From a virus, in the IMG/VR virus record IMGVR_UViG_3300043427_001537, positions 1 to 30,209 of that record: a stretch of DNA of 30,209 nt; one strand, 5' to 3'. Made by a program: the position numbers and the translations under genes. This document shows, one piece after another, positions 16,401 to 23,608 of the stretch. The notes below the pieces were generated by a model. The model did no database searches. It saw only the letters and a list, made by a program, of their open reading frames with translations, and was not told the origin of the DNA. Position 1 is the first letter of the stretch. Every line of letters begins with the position of its first letter.

Positions 16401-18032
16401 CTACATAGACCTTCTATCATTCGTGCTTCCGCACACACATGGGAGTATCTAGGTTATGGTTCGGGTAACTACTCAACCTCACTACCACAGTTCCACCAAG
16501 TTGTACTTTCAAGACAAGAACAGTTTATCTCTCAGACTCTTGACCTCAACGGTGGTTTGAATGCTTCAACTGGTACTAACAGTTCTGGTGAATTCTACAT
16601 CGGTAATAACATTCAAGACGCTGGTGGTTTTGAGAGTATTACTCTTAACGTTCCTGCAGTTAGAACTTCTTCACAGACTCGTCTGATTGACTATTCAAAC
16701 ACCTTCAACTCTATCACTAATAGTATTGCACAGGTTAACCAGTCACTCACGAATAACGTTTCGCAACTTCAGTCTGCATTCACAAGTCAGTTGCAGGGTC
16801 TTGCAAATTCCTTCACCACAACCAGTTTGACGGTTCAGGATAACGCAACGATCTCAACTCTGACTGTTTCAACCAGACTTGCAATTTCGGGTGTTACATC
16901 TGATCTTGGACTTGCTTCAACAACTGCTGCTGGTATCGTAAGACTATCAACAACTGCAGAAGCTGCACTCGGTACTGCTGAAGATATTGCAATTACACCA
17001 CTTGCACTATCCAGTAAGACTGCATCTAGTATCAAGGGTCTAACCAATATTAGAATGTCACTGAATGCTCCTGGTGTTGGAACTGGATTCTTATATCCAA
17101 CTGTAGATGTTAGTGATGCAACTTCCTGGTACTTACACCCATTTAGAGGTAATGAAATTTCTCTATATGATTATCAGAATAATGTTTGGACTATTGTTCC
17201 TGTTCCTGAAAACAGTAAGCAATTCTTTTTAACAAATACTGGTCTTGCTGGTGGTACTGCACTAACAGCAAACACTGTGTATGATGTTTATCTCTATAAT
17301 GCTGGTAGTGTTACCACTCCAGATCTAAGAGTTGAGTATGCTGCATGGTCAGACTTCCACACTCCACCTTCTAGAGGTAGAGTACAAGGTATTGTCACTA
17401 AGGGTAACGTTGGTGGAGTTGATGCTTCTAAGAGATACATCGGTCTCGTTAAGACTGGTGGAACTGCTGGTACTTGCTCAGTTAAACTCGGTGGAAGACT
17501 TGCCAATAACTTGGCAGAAGCGGATGTTCCAACTATTGGAATTGCAAACTTCTATAATACATATAGATCTTCACAAAGATTCATGTTTGCAAGTTCATGG
17601 AACACAACTCAATACTATGCATGGGGACATCCTCCAACCTATGGTGCAAAAGCACGAATTGAAGTTTTAACTGCTGATGATTCTTCAATCACTTCATTCA
17701 GTGATATTTACAACAACCCAGGCGCCGGTGGTGCTAGCCCAGCAATCACAATTTGTTATCACACAATTGGACTAGATTCTGTTGATGTTGGAACTACAGT
17801 TGACGCTGCTGGTTCTGGTTTGTCTGGGGAAATTAGTGCAGGTGCAGGTGTATTTGTTCCAGTTGATGCTTTCTATGGTGAAACTCAAGCAGATAACCAA
17901 ACAGTAAATACAAGCTGGTCAAGAAGTTTGGGTGCGGGTCTACACAGAATATACTATGTCTACAAACAAAGTGGACTATCATTGATCAATGAACATGCCG
18001 CTCATGGTATGATTGTAAGTGCTGACGTTTAA
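13449..18032 (+). CDS. very large virion structural protein with beta-helix-like region
   Basis: This 1527-aa protein opens with a fibre-type block (PAISFDTDTDTGIYSPAANT and AISTGGVERFRINADGKIIL), then TLYVNGNDSKSDDALDNNG and ARPFKTIERALIESARR, the usual opening of a right-handed beta-helix (pectin-lyase-like) domain. Long stretches of beta structure and N/S/T-rich sequence follow. The part near residues 1120-1200 has a coiled or trimerising look (ITNSIAQVNQSLTNNVSQLQ, then an LSTTAEAALGTAEDIAITPL block common in fibre proteins). In cyanomyoviruses a protein with this start follows the hub genes and is often labelled VrlC-like; I recall this but cannot check it. It is probably a baseplate-attached or peripheral tail component. 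Its first third is richer in C-ending codons than nearby genes. CGGAG precedes the ATG. The exact role is unknown. Confidence 0.75.
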   Translation: MALTRVTSGGIAPGVEIKFDQNNSPTAPAISFDTDTDTGIYSPAANTIAISTGGVERFRINADGKIILGTEEEPTFLPVTDSSSTISLTGKTLYVNGNDSKSDDALDNNGENLARPFKTIERALIESARRSYVQGVGQSAGEAGADQFEYFTIIVYPGQYTVDNRPGVFQGASPEWSGDYSTLITQNSLSPNDYYKFNAANGGLIVPRGTSIVGMDLRKTIIRPKYCPDPEGTGSEAAIFRLTGGCYIWQLTIKDSEGQPYATQSSVHPNSSFSHHRLVAFKFATAADLNSYYRKVDQLDGNIPATGNSIFELYKRVEENRIVGNYNDANTVDTVASASPYVFNCSLRSVWGMSGMHANGADATGFASMVVAQFTGISLQKDARAFINNNPRTVFDNYKDNWRNYHIKASNSAFIQIVSVFAVGYADHFYCDSGGDMSITNSNSNFGNTALKTRGFQSVAYPQNSNGRITGIIPPRGIDPDLRTSTIQIDFPNVERTLFAEANSEPASYASAGTLSTNLQSDFKILYIGGLINEDEIPELRLAENGTFNRYLAFGTTNSYLLTKRPNETLLFNLSGTTYTDTVRTSASTADPSYDDSNNGERLGYGFDIMGTVQSGPNAGKKFGYLYLKLNTAPTAGSSTVVAASALATNGTFTAATNNFANGDEVLISTTATYPTPQDNLGQLQPNLPYYIVGKSGNNFKLARTISGPALTFASSTSDAYTFTRRATPNTSSGILGVLHTRIEVASKLTYQYYFTAGTTNIGVERVADTRTSISNSELLWRIEYTLPQGLNCKPPERRFVLQPQSGGNTSDVFYILSIDTEQDYIFGEQDGIYYLTCLLGTVKNTTETSTTPGVIYLYEGVSTLVDGVTQNINYLYPVIDEDEPDWNPSASVSKVQILDIQSNNNTYKKNLNISVPTGTDLQFTSLTRETINKVITQFGIQYNGTTTAVNTATPYQSDTTANTHGKDIRSSSRRIDVNDVNVKLHRPSIIRASAHTWEYLGYGSGNYSTSLPQFHQVVLSRQEQFISQTLDLNGGLNASTGTNSSGEFYIGNNIQDAGGFESITLNVPAVRTSSQTRLIDYSNTFNSITNSIAQVNQSLTNNVSQLQSAFTSQLQGLANSFTTTSLTVQDNATISTLTVSTRLAISGVTSDLGLASTTAAGIVRLSTTAEAALGTAEDIAITPLALSSKTASSIKGLTNIRMSLNAPGVGTGFLYPTVDVSDATSWYLHPFRGNEISLYDYQNNVWTIVPVPENSKQFFLTNTGLAGGTALTANTVYDVYLYNAGSVTTPDLRVEYAAWSDFHTPPSRGRVQGIVTKGNVGGVDASKRYIGLVKTGGTAGTCSVKLGGRLANNLAEADVPTIGIANFYNTYRSSQRFMFASSWNTTQYYAWGHPPTYGAKARIEVLTADDSSITSFSDIYNNPGAGGASPAITICYHTIGLDSVDVGTTVDAAGSGLSGEISAGAGVFVPVDAFYGETQADNQTVNTSWSRSLGAGLHRIYYVYKQSGLSLINEHAAHGMIVSADV

Positions 18033-18045
18033 TTAGGAGAAAATC

Positions 18046-18261
18046 ATGGCAACACAGTACGGATATCCATACATAACTACCGCTTTAACTAGGATTCATG
18101 GAGTGCTCCCACAAGGTAGTTTTCCAAATTCTATTCCAGAAACGGATCCAACGTGGTATGAACAAATTGTTTATGCAGAAAATGAAACTTTAGTAAAACC
18201 TTCCAAAGAAGAAATTCTTGAAGAAGTTGAAAAAATTAAAGAAGAGAGAGGAGAAGTTTGA
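18046..18261 (+). CDS. small protein following the large structural gene
   Basis: This 71-aa protein has an AGGAG site eight bases upstream of its ATG and follows the large structural gene by 13 bases, so the two are probably co-transcribed. The N-terminal half is rich in aromatic residues and proline (MATQYGYPYITTALTRIHGV, then SIPETDPTWYEQIVY). The C-terminal half is a highly charged helix (EEILEEVEKIKEERGE). The pattern resembles small fibre-assembly or chaperone-type proteins with an acidic helical tail, but I cannot name a family. It ends at a terminator, closing this transcription unit. Confidence 0.6.
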   Translation: MATQYGYPYITTALTRIHGVLPQGSFPNSIPETDPTWYEQIVYAENETLVKPSKEEILEEVEKIKEERGEV

Positions 18262-18273
18262 TTTAAATCAAAC
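18256..18273. repeat. perfect 18-base palindrome
   Basis: GTTTGATTTAAATCAAAC is fully self-complementary and covers the last codon and stop of the small gene ending at 18261. As RNA it could form a 6-7 bp hairpin; as DNA it could bind a dimeric protein. A terminator hairpin begins ten bases later. Confidence 0.55.
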
Positions 18274-18280
18274 ATAAATA
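18273..18280 (+). promoter_or_regulatory. late-type promoter next to a terminator
   Basis: CATAAATA has the late core sequence. Its expected start (near 18286) lies inside the left arm of the terminator hairpin that follows. It is 58 bases before the fibre gene at 18338. Confidence 0.4.
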
Positions 18281-18282
18281 GA

Positions 18283-18307
18283 GGAGGGATATTTATCCCT
18301 CCTTTTT
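18283..18307 (+). terminator. rho-independent terminator
   Basis: GGAGGGAT (18283-18290) pairs perfectly with ATCCCTCC (18295-18302) around an ATTT loop, followed by TTTTT (18303-18307). It is the clearest terminator of the window and ends the transcript of the 1527-aa gene and its small partner. Confidence 0.85.
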
Positions 18308-18337
18308 CTTTAGGTATATACCGAGATAGAATGCCAT

Positions 18338-19816
18338 ATGGCGACAAATATTAAATTAAAATCCAGTTCGTTAGCTGGAAAAACACCCACACTTTCAGAC
18401 CTATCACTAAGAGAACTTGCAGTTAATACTGCTGATGGTAAACTGTTCCTTAGAAGAGGTGATGGAAGTGGTACGGATAAAATTATTGACGTAACTGCTC
18501 CTCTCCAGGCTAGTGAGCCTATGGGGCATGAAAACAAATCGCAAAGTGTTATATCTTTTAATACAGTAAACAGAAGGTTTACTATTCAACCAGTATCTAC
18601 ATCATTTAATGTATGGTGTAAAGGAGTTAAGTATAATTTTACAACTGCACAGACCGTAGATCTTCCAAATACTACTGGAATTTATTACATCTATTTTGAT
18701 GGTGATGGAGTTCTTCAGTATAGACTTTCATTTTTTGACTGGGAAAATGATGCACCAACTGCATATGTTTATTGGAATGCCACTACTGGGACTGCACCAT
18801 TCGTCGCAGACGAAAGACACGGTATTGTTCTAGACTGGCAGACACATGAATATCTACATAGAACCCGTGGTGCAGTCATTGCAAACGGATTCTCAATCAG
18901 TAATTATACCGCTACTGGAACTGGTGCAAATAACTCAGATGCTCAGTTTGATCTAGGTGGTGGTACATTCTTTGATGAGGATCTGGAAGTTATCATTACT
19001 CATAGTAATACACCAACTTCTGATACATGGCAACAGGACTTACAAGGGCCATCACAGATTCCTGTATTTTATCAGAGTGGTAATGGATGGGTTCGTGATG
19101 CAGTAACTGATTATGCACTAAAACAGGGAACTGCAAGAATTCAGTATAATTTCTTTAATGGTGCATCCTGGACAACTTTGGATGTTCCATCGGATACGCA
19201 TTATACAACATCATGGATAATCGCAACTAATAATATCAATTACCCCGTGATTGCAATCATGGGGCAAAGTCAATCAAATAAACTCTCCGATGAAGAGGCA
19301 CTAACCTTTGGAGATTTAACTCTAACTGCATTTCCAGTCGTAGAATTTAGACCACTATACAAAATTATTTGGCAAACAGATTCTGGTTATGCAAACACTC
19401 CAAATGCAAGGATTGCGGGAGTTTATGATATTCGTCAGTTAGTATCCAGTGGTGGAATCTCTGGTACTACACCAGTATCTGATCACGGATTATTAACTGG
19501 ACTTGGTGATGATGACCATCTACAGTATGTACATATCAGTGAGAATAGAACTATCAGTGCAAGCCATACAATCACTGGTACACTAAATATTACTAACAAC
19601 ACTAATAGTGCTTTAACAGTCACTGGAAATGTTGGAATTGGTACTACCACTAGTTCCTATAAACTTCAAGTTCAAGGTGATCTTAATTACACTGGAACTC
19701 TGAGATATCAAGGAAATCCAATTTCTACTACACAAATTGTTGAAGGAACAAACCTGTACTATACATCAGAAAGAGCAACCCAAGATGCCTTGGTAATGGC
19801 AATCGCACTCGGATAA
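18338..19816 (+). CDS. tail fibre protein
   Basis: This 492-aa protein has an N-terminal block (SSSLAGKTPTLSDLSLRELA, then VNTADGKLFLRRGDGSG) typical of many phage fibre proteins, probably for attachment to the tail. The middle (about 70-340) is mixed beta sequence with many aromatic residues. Near 395 is the GLTGLGDDDHLQY-like motif (LLTGLGDDDHLQYVH), a common collar between fibre domains. The end has NVGIGTTTSSYKLQVQGDLN followed by an NLYYTSERA segment, shared in part with the S74 fibre at 26779. No autoprotease domain is present, so the fibre may need another gene product for trimerisation. The ATG follows without a strong ribosome site. The next gene starts 4 bases after the stop. Confidence 0.78.
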   Translation: MATNIKLKSSSLAGKTPTLSDLSLRELAVNTADGKLFLRRGDGSGTDKIIDVTAPLQASEPMGHENKSQSVISFNTVNRRFTIQPVSTSFNVWCKGVKYNFTTAQTVDLPNTTGIYYIYFDGDGVLQYRLSFFDWENDAPTAYVYWNATTGTAPFVADERHGIVLDWQTHEYLHRTRGAVIANGFSISNYTATGTGANNSDAQFDLGGGTFFDEDLEVIITHSNTPTSDTWQQDLQGPSQIPVFYQSGNGWVRDAVTDYALKQGTARIQYNFFNGASWTTLDVPSDTHYTTSWIIATNNINYPVIAIMGQSQSNKLSDEEALTFGDLTLTAFPVVEFRPLYKIIWQTDSGYANTPNARIAGVYDIRQLVSSGGISGTTPVSDHGLLTGLGDDDHLQYVHISENRTISASHTITGTLNITNNTNSALTVTGNVGIGTTTSSYKLQVQGDLNYTGTLRYQGNPISTTQIVEGTNLYYTSERATQDALVMAIALG

Positions 19817-19820
19817 AACT

Positions 19821-20153
19821 ATGGCAAATACATTCAAGAGTTATACAAAAGCATCCATTGGTACATCACTCACTGATGTATATACTGTTCCTGCAGGTAC
19901 GACCTCAGTTGTAATTGGTTGTAACTTGTCAAATCGTACTGGTGATCAGATTAACGTCAGCATGTTAATTAATAAAGCGGATGTTTCTTCCGATGATGTT
20001 TATCTTGTGCGAAATATTCCCATTCCAAATGGATCTGCATTTGAATTTAACGCAGGCAACAAGATTATTTTGGTTGCTGGAGACAAAATTCAGATAACAT
20101 CTGATGTTGCATCAAGTGTGGATGTAATCATGAGTGTTCTAGAGCAAACTTAA
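19821..20153 (+). CDS. small beta-rich structural protein
   Basis: This 110-aa protein is beta-rich throughout (SYTKASIGTSLTDVYTVPAG, SVVIGCNLSNRTG, KIILVAGDKIQITSD). The pattern of strands around a VYTVPAGTTSVVIGC core resembles small phage proteins encoded among fibre genes, which may be fibre collars or accessory adhesins. It follows the fibre gene after 4 bases and is probably translated from the same message. No signal peptide, enzyme motif or membrane segment is seen. The function is inferred from context only. Confidence 0.65.
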   Translation: MANTFKSYTKASIGTSLTDVYTVPAGTTSVVIGCNLSNRTGDQINVSMLINKADVSSDDVYLVRNIPIPNGSAFEFNAGNKIILVAGDKIQITSDVASSVDVIMSVLEQT

Positions 20154-20164
20154 GGTAATTAAAA

Positions 20165-20641
20165 ATGCCATACGTAGGTACTATACCATATCCATTTGTA
20201 CAACCAGTCACTCAGATATCATCATTTGATGATATTAGTAGTCAGTTTAATGGATCAACAACAATTTTTAATTTGACCGTAGGAAGTGTTCCTTATAGTC
20301 ATGGAACATCAAAGTCTTTATTAGTTGTACTTGGTGGTATTGTTCAAAAACCCAATCAAGATTACACAATTAATTCAAATCAAATTACATTTACTACTGC
20401 CCCAGCTTCTGGATTATCTTTTGAAGCTAGACATCTATATGGTATTCCAGTTACTTATGAAGAGACTGTATCTCAAAAAATTATTGTAAAAACAATCACT
20501 ACTCCTTTTGCATATAGAATAAATGCAAAAGATGTATCTATAGTTGGTAGATCTGCAACTTATAATTATGTTGATTTAGATACAGTTGTAAATAGAAATG
20601 GATTAGACGTTCCTCTCCAGACTACATCAACATTTTCATAA
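20165..20641 (+). CDS. short fibre-like protein
   Basis: This 158-aa protein opens MPYVGTIPYPFVQPVTQISS. Near 28-90 is the module FNGSTTIFNLTVGSV ... LLVVLGGIVQKPNQDYTINS ... ITFTTAPASGLSFEARHLYG. This beta module recurs in many phage fibre and structural proteins and also in the gene at 26169 (FNGVSTTFNLT ... LFVSLGGVIQEP). The C-terminal 55 residues are distinct. It is probably a short tail fibre or an adaptor. AAGG lies 10-12 bases before the ATG. The stop codon overlaps a late promoter for the next gene. Confidence 0.68.
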   Translation: MPYVGTIPYPFVQPVTQISSFDDISSQFNGSTTIFNLTVGSVPYSHGTSKSLLVVLGGIVQKPNQDYTINSNQITFTTAPASGLSFEARHLYGIPVTYEETVSQKIIVKTITTPFAYRINAKDVSIVGRSATYNYVDLDTVVNRNGLDVPLQTTSTFS

Positions 20642-20644
20642 ATA
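20637..20644 (+). promoter_or_regulatory. late-type promoter overlapping a stop codon
   Basis: CATAAATA contains the stop of the upstream gene and ends 15 bases before the ATG at 20659. The predicted transcript start (about 20650) leaves a leader of only about nine bases, without a ribosome site. Confidence 0.45.
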
Positions 20645-20658
20645 ATTAGAAAACTGTC

Positions 20659-21567
20659 ATGGCAAATAAAACCCCACTAGTATTAGATACAACAACTTTG
20701 CAGTTGGCAGAGTTACCTACTGGAGATAACTTAGATCTGACTGGTAGTTCTATTTCTTCAGTTGCTGATATTACATTGACTGGTCAAATCAAAGGACCAT
20801 CTACACTAGTTATTGACCCAGCAGTAGTTGGAGATGATACTGGAACTGTTGAAATTAAAGGTAATTTAACAGTTCAGGGAGCAACTACAACTATTAATTC
20901 ATCAACATATACTGTTGATGATCCTTTGATTGTTCTTGCAGATGGACAAACAACATCGTCTGGAGTAAATACTGGAGGGTTCACTTTAGGAACCACAGGA
21001 ATTTCTATTCAATATAATCACGGCGGAACTAGATTTGATTGTACGGAAGATTTTAATGTTGCTTCTGGAAAAATATATGAGATTAATGGAACTTCAGTAT
21101 TATCTTCAACTACACTTGGATCAACTGTAGTTAATTCATCATTAACTTCTCTTGGAACTCTAACTGCATTGACAGTAGATGGATTATCTTCCATTAAATC
21201 AGTAACAGAATCTCTAGAGGTAAGGGCAGCGTCTCAAACTGGTGCTCAAACATACAACTATTCAACTGCGGCAATTTTTTGGCATCCTTCTGTTGCCGGA
21301 GACATTACTCCAACAATTTCAAACGTTCCTACAACCGCGTCAAAAACACACTCAGCGGTAATTGTTTTTAATCAAGGGGGAACTCCATATAAAATTGGAA
21401 CAACACTTACAGTTAATAGTACATCAGTAACAATCAAATGGGCAGATGGCACTCAACCAACTGGCACTGCAAATAGAGTAGAAGCTTGGAACTTTACTCT
21501 AATTAATACTAGTTCTACCGCTACTCCATCATGGACAGTAATCGGTTCTAAAACCTCATTTGTATAA
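20659..21567 (+). CDS. tail fibre protein
   Basis: This is a 302-aa beta-rich protein. Residues about 35-100 (ITLTGQIKGPSTLVIDPAVV, GTVEIKGNLTVQGATTTINS, VDDPLIVLADGQ) form a block that recurs almost residue for residue in the S74 fibre at 26779. The rest is different: a central region with FTLGTTGISIQYNHGG, then a C-terminal domain (about 200-302) with alternating T/S-rich strands that may be the receptor-binding or capping part. No chaperone domain is found. The gene may have its own late promoter. It is followed after 19 bases, with a strong ribosome site, by the glycine-rich adhesin gene. Confidence 0.75.
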   Translation: MANKTPLVLDTTTLQLAELPTGDNLDLTGSSISSVADITLTGQIKGPSTLVIDPAVVGDDTGTVEIKGNLTVQGATTTINSSTYTVDDPLIVLADGQTTSSGVNTGGFTLGTTGISIQYNHGGTRFDCTEDFNVASGKIYEINGTSVLSSTTLGSTVVNSSLTSLGTLTALTVDGLSSIKSVTESLEVRAASQTGAQTYNYSTAAIFWHPSVAGDITPTISNVPTTASKTHSAVIVFNQGGTPYKIGTTLTVNSTSVTIKWADGTQPTGTANRVEAWNFTLINTSSTATPSWTVIGSKTSFV

Positions 21568-21586
21568 TAATTGAAGGAGAAATAAT

Positions 21587-22435
21587 ATGAGTCCTATTAT
21601 TGCTACATTTTCCAGCGGTTCTTCTTTTGGTCGTAGGGGTGGTATTGGTAAAATAATTGCCACTGGTGGAACTATCACAACAGTTGGATTGTATAAAATT
21701 CACACATTCACTGGCGATGGAACTTTTACAGTTACATCTGGCGGTGGACAACAAGTTGAATACTTAATTGTTGCTGGTGGCGGCTCCGGCGCTGATACTG
21801 GCGGTGCTGGCGCTGGTGGTATGTTAACAGGTTCTTTTACTGTTTCATCTACAAATTATTCTGTTGTTATTGGAGCCGGTGGTCCAGAAGGTCCAGATGG
21901 AGATAATGGAACTGTTTATCAAAATGGTTCAAATAGTACTGCATTTGGTTTGACAGCATTTGGCGGAGGATGTGGGGGATCTGGTTTCTCTCTAGGCGGC
22001 AATGGGGGCAATGGTGGAAGTGGTGGAGGAGCATCAAGAAATCCTCAAGGTACTTTAATAGGATCACCTGGAACTGGAGTTTCTGGTCAAGGTAATCGCG
22101 GTGGATTTCCATCAGCTGCAGATTGGAAAGCTGGTGGCGGCGGGGGTGCTGGTCAGGTTGGAGGAGATGCTTCTGGTAATGTATCTGGAAATGGTGGAAA
22201 TGGTCTTCAGTCCTCTATTTCAGGAACTTCTGTGTATTATGCTGGTGGAGGGGGAGGAGGAAGTGATATCACTCCTGGGTCTGGTGGACTAGGAGGCGGC
22301 GGAAGAGGAAAAATTGGTGCAGATGGAACAAATAAAGATGGTGTTGCAAACACAGGTGGCGGTGGCGGCGGTGGATGGTCAGGCCTGTGCGGCGCTGGAG
22401 GATCTGGGATTGTTATAATCAGATATCTTGCGTAA
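21587..22435 (+). CDS. glycine-rich tail adhesin
   Basis: This 282-aa protein has the best ribosome site of the fibre region (AAGGAGA). Residues about 40-65 (YKIHTFTGDGTFTVTSGGGQ, then VEYLIVAGGG) start a domain of glycine-rich loops with many runs of 3-6 glycines (about 64-270), ending in GSGIVIIRYLA. This start and end are typical of glycine-rich fibre-tip domains, and glycine-rich sandwiches form the receptor-binding tips of adhesins such as gp38 of T2/S16-type phages. It probably binds the host surface at the end of a fibre. Its stop abuts the stop of the minus-strand halogenase gene with no spacing. Confidence 0.78.
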   Translation: MSPIIATFSSGSSFGRRGGIGKIIATGGTITTVGLYKIHTFTGDGTFTVTSGGGQQVEYLIVAGGGSGADTGGAGAGGMLTGSFTVSSTNYSVVIGAGGPEGPDGDNGTVYQNGSNSTAFGLTAFGGGCGGSGFSLGGNGGNGGSGGGASRNPQGTLIGSPGTGVSGQGNRGGFPSAADWKAGGGGGAGQVGGDASGNVSGNGGNGLQSSISGTSVYYAGGGGGGSDITPGSGGLGGGGRGKIGADGTNKDGVANTGGGGGGGWSGLCGAGGSGIVIIRYLA

Positions 22436-23608
22436 TTAAAAATAACTTCCAAAAATTAATTCGTCCATCTCAGATTCAATTTCAAGACCTTTTATGTTTT
22501 GAAGTAAGGATCCTGCCCACCAAAGACCATAGTTATCGGTCTGTTTACATTCTCCATAGTTATTAGTAGATTTTGCATTTGCATAGATCGTCAAAAAATT
22601 ATGATCCTTTGATAATTTTTTGACGCACTGATTTGCTTTTTGTTTAGCAAATTTCCAAAACTCAGTATCGTATATTGACCCAGAAAAATAATGTAACATG
22701 ATTACAGATTCAATCTGAATTATTTCTTTCAGGTAATCATTATTTGATTCTTCGTGACTTTTATTACCATTTAACATGTCCCAAGAATTTCTTTGAATAT
22801 GGTCCATCATACCAACAGAAGTAGCTTCTAAAGGTTCAAGAAAGAAAGAAGCATTTCCATTGTATGCAATATTATCTACGTAATTTTGTTTTCTATAGTA
22901 ATTTTTAAAACTAAACGAATTTGTATCTTGACTTGGAATTAAATTGTATTCCAAAAAGATATTTTGTATGTCTTCTTTTATTTCATCAATGGTGTTAATT
23001 TCACTGTTGTAAAGATATCCGATTGAACACCTATTCTGCAATGGAATTCCAAAAACCCATCCATATGGTCTAGCAATAGTCAGTGTATGCAAGAATCTAG
23101 GATACTCCCAATAACACTGATTGACATGAACAGAATTTACTGGAATGTATGAGCTCATATAAAAATCATCAAAACTTTCTGGTTTACCAGAACAATTCAT
23201 TACAAAATCCGCATCAATTTGTGTAGATTTTACATTATGATCAAACAAAGAAACTTTATCTTTAACGCACTCAAAAATATAATTTTGCAATGAAATAGCA
23301 TTAAAATGTAATGCAACATTTGGTGGCGGAAAAGAGTGCAGGAAAGACTTTCCAGTTTTACCCCACCCAGACTTATAGATACCAGTTTTAATAGTACCAT
23401 CAATTTTATCCAGATCTGAGTAATTAAAAGATAAATTTGTAAACATATTTCTGGAGAGAGTCAGAACAGAACCTTCTCCTACTGCTTGTGTAGGTGTATC
23501 CGAATCAAAGTGCCATTGAATTTCGCAATCCGGCATATGTCTTAAAAAATGTATTACCGATTGAGCTCCTGCAGTGCCTTTACCGAGGATTGCTATTCTC
23601 TTAGTCAT
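22436..23608 (-). CDS. flavin-dependent (tryptophan-type) halogenase-like protein
   Basis: This 390-aa protein has the FAD motif GKGTAG (Gly9, Gly11, Gly14) as in tryptophan halogenases (GGGTAG) and VGEGS at 43-47. Lys74 in TIKTGIYKSGW is at the place of the catalytic lysine (Lys79 of PrnA). GWVFGIP at 183-189 corresponds to the WxWxIP signature with the second Trp changed to Phe. FLEPLEATS at 257-264 carries the glutamate segment (Glu261). It is 120-150 residues shorter than classical tryptophan halogenases, mainly at the C-terminus. The family normally uses FADH2, O2 and halide to halogenate aromatic compounds; the substrate here is unknown. Its ATG follows the stop of the carbamoyltransferase gene directly, with GGAG upstream inside that gene, so they form one operon. 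I recall halogenase-like genes in some cyanophages. The family call is good, the activity unproven. Confidence 0.8.
   Translation of the reverse strand: MTKRIAILGKGTAGAQSVIHFLRHMPDCEIQWHFDSDTPTQAVGEGSVLTLSRNMFTNLSFNYSDLDKIDGTIKTGIYKSGWGKTGKSFLHSFPPPNVALHFNAISLQNYIFECVKDKVSLFDHNVKSTQIDADFVMNCSGKPESFDDFYMSSYIPVNSVHVNQCYWEYPRFLHTLTIARPYGWVFGIPLQNRCSIGYLYNSEINTIDEIKEDIQNIFLEYNLIPSQDTNSFSFKNYYRKQNYVDNIAYNGNASFFLEPLEATSVGMMDHIQRNSWDMLNGNKSHEESNNDYLKEIIQIESVIMLHYFSGSIYDTEFWKFAKQKANQCVKKLSKDHNFLTIYANAKSTNNYGECKQTDNYGLWWAGSLLQNIKGLEIESEMDELIFGSYF

Noticed and set aside
21563-21568. TATAAT before the glycine-rich adhesin gene
   Set aside because: No -35 box at the right distance, and the match overlaps the end of the upstream gene; probably chance in AT-rich DNA.
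22237-22452. Proline-rich minus-strand frame at the end of the adhesin
   Set aside because: It is the complement of polyglycine codons and runs into the halogenase end; no sign of independent coding.
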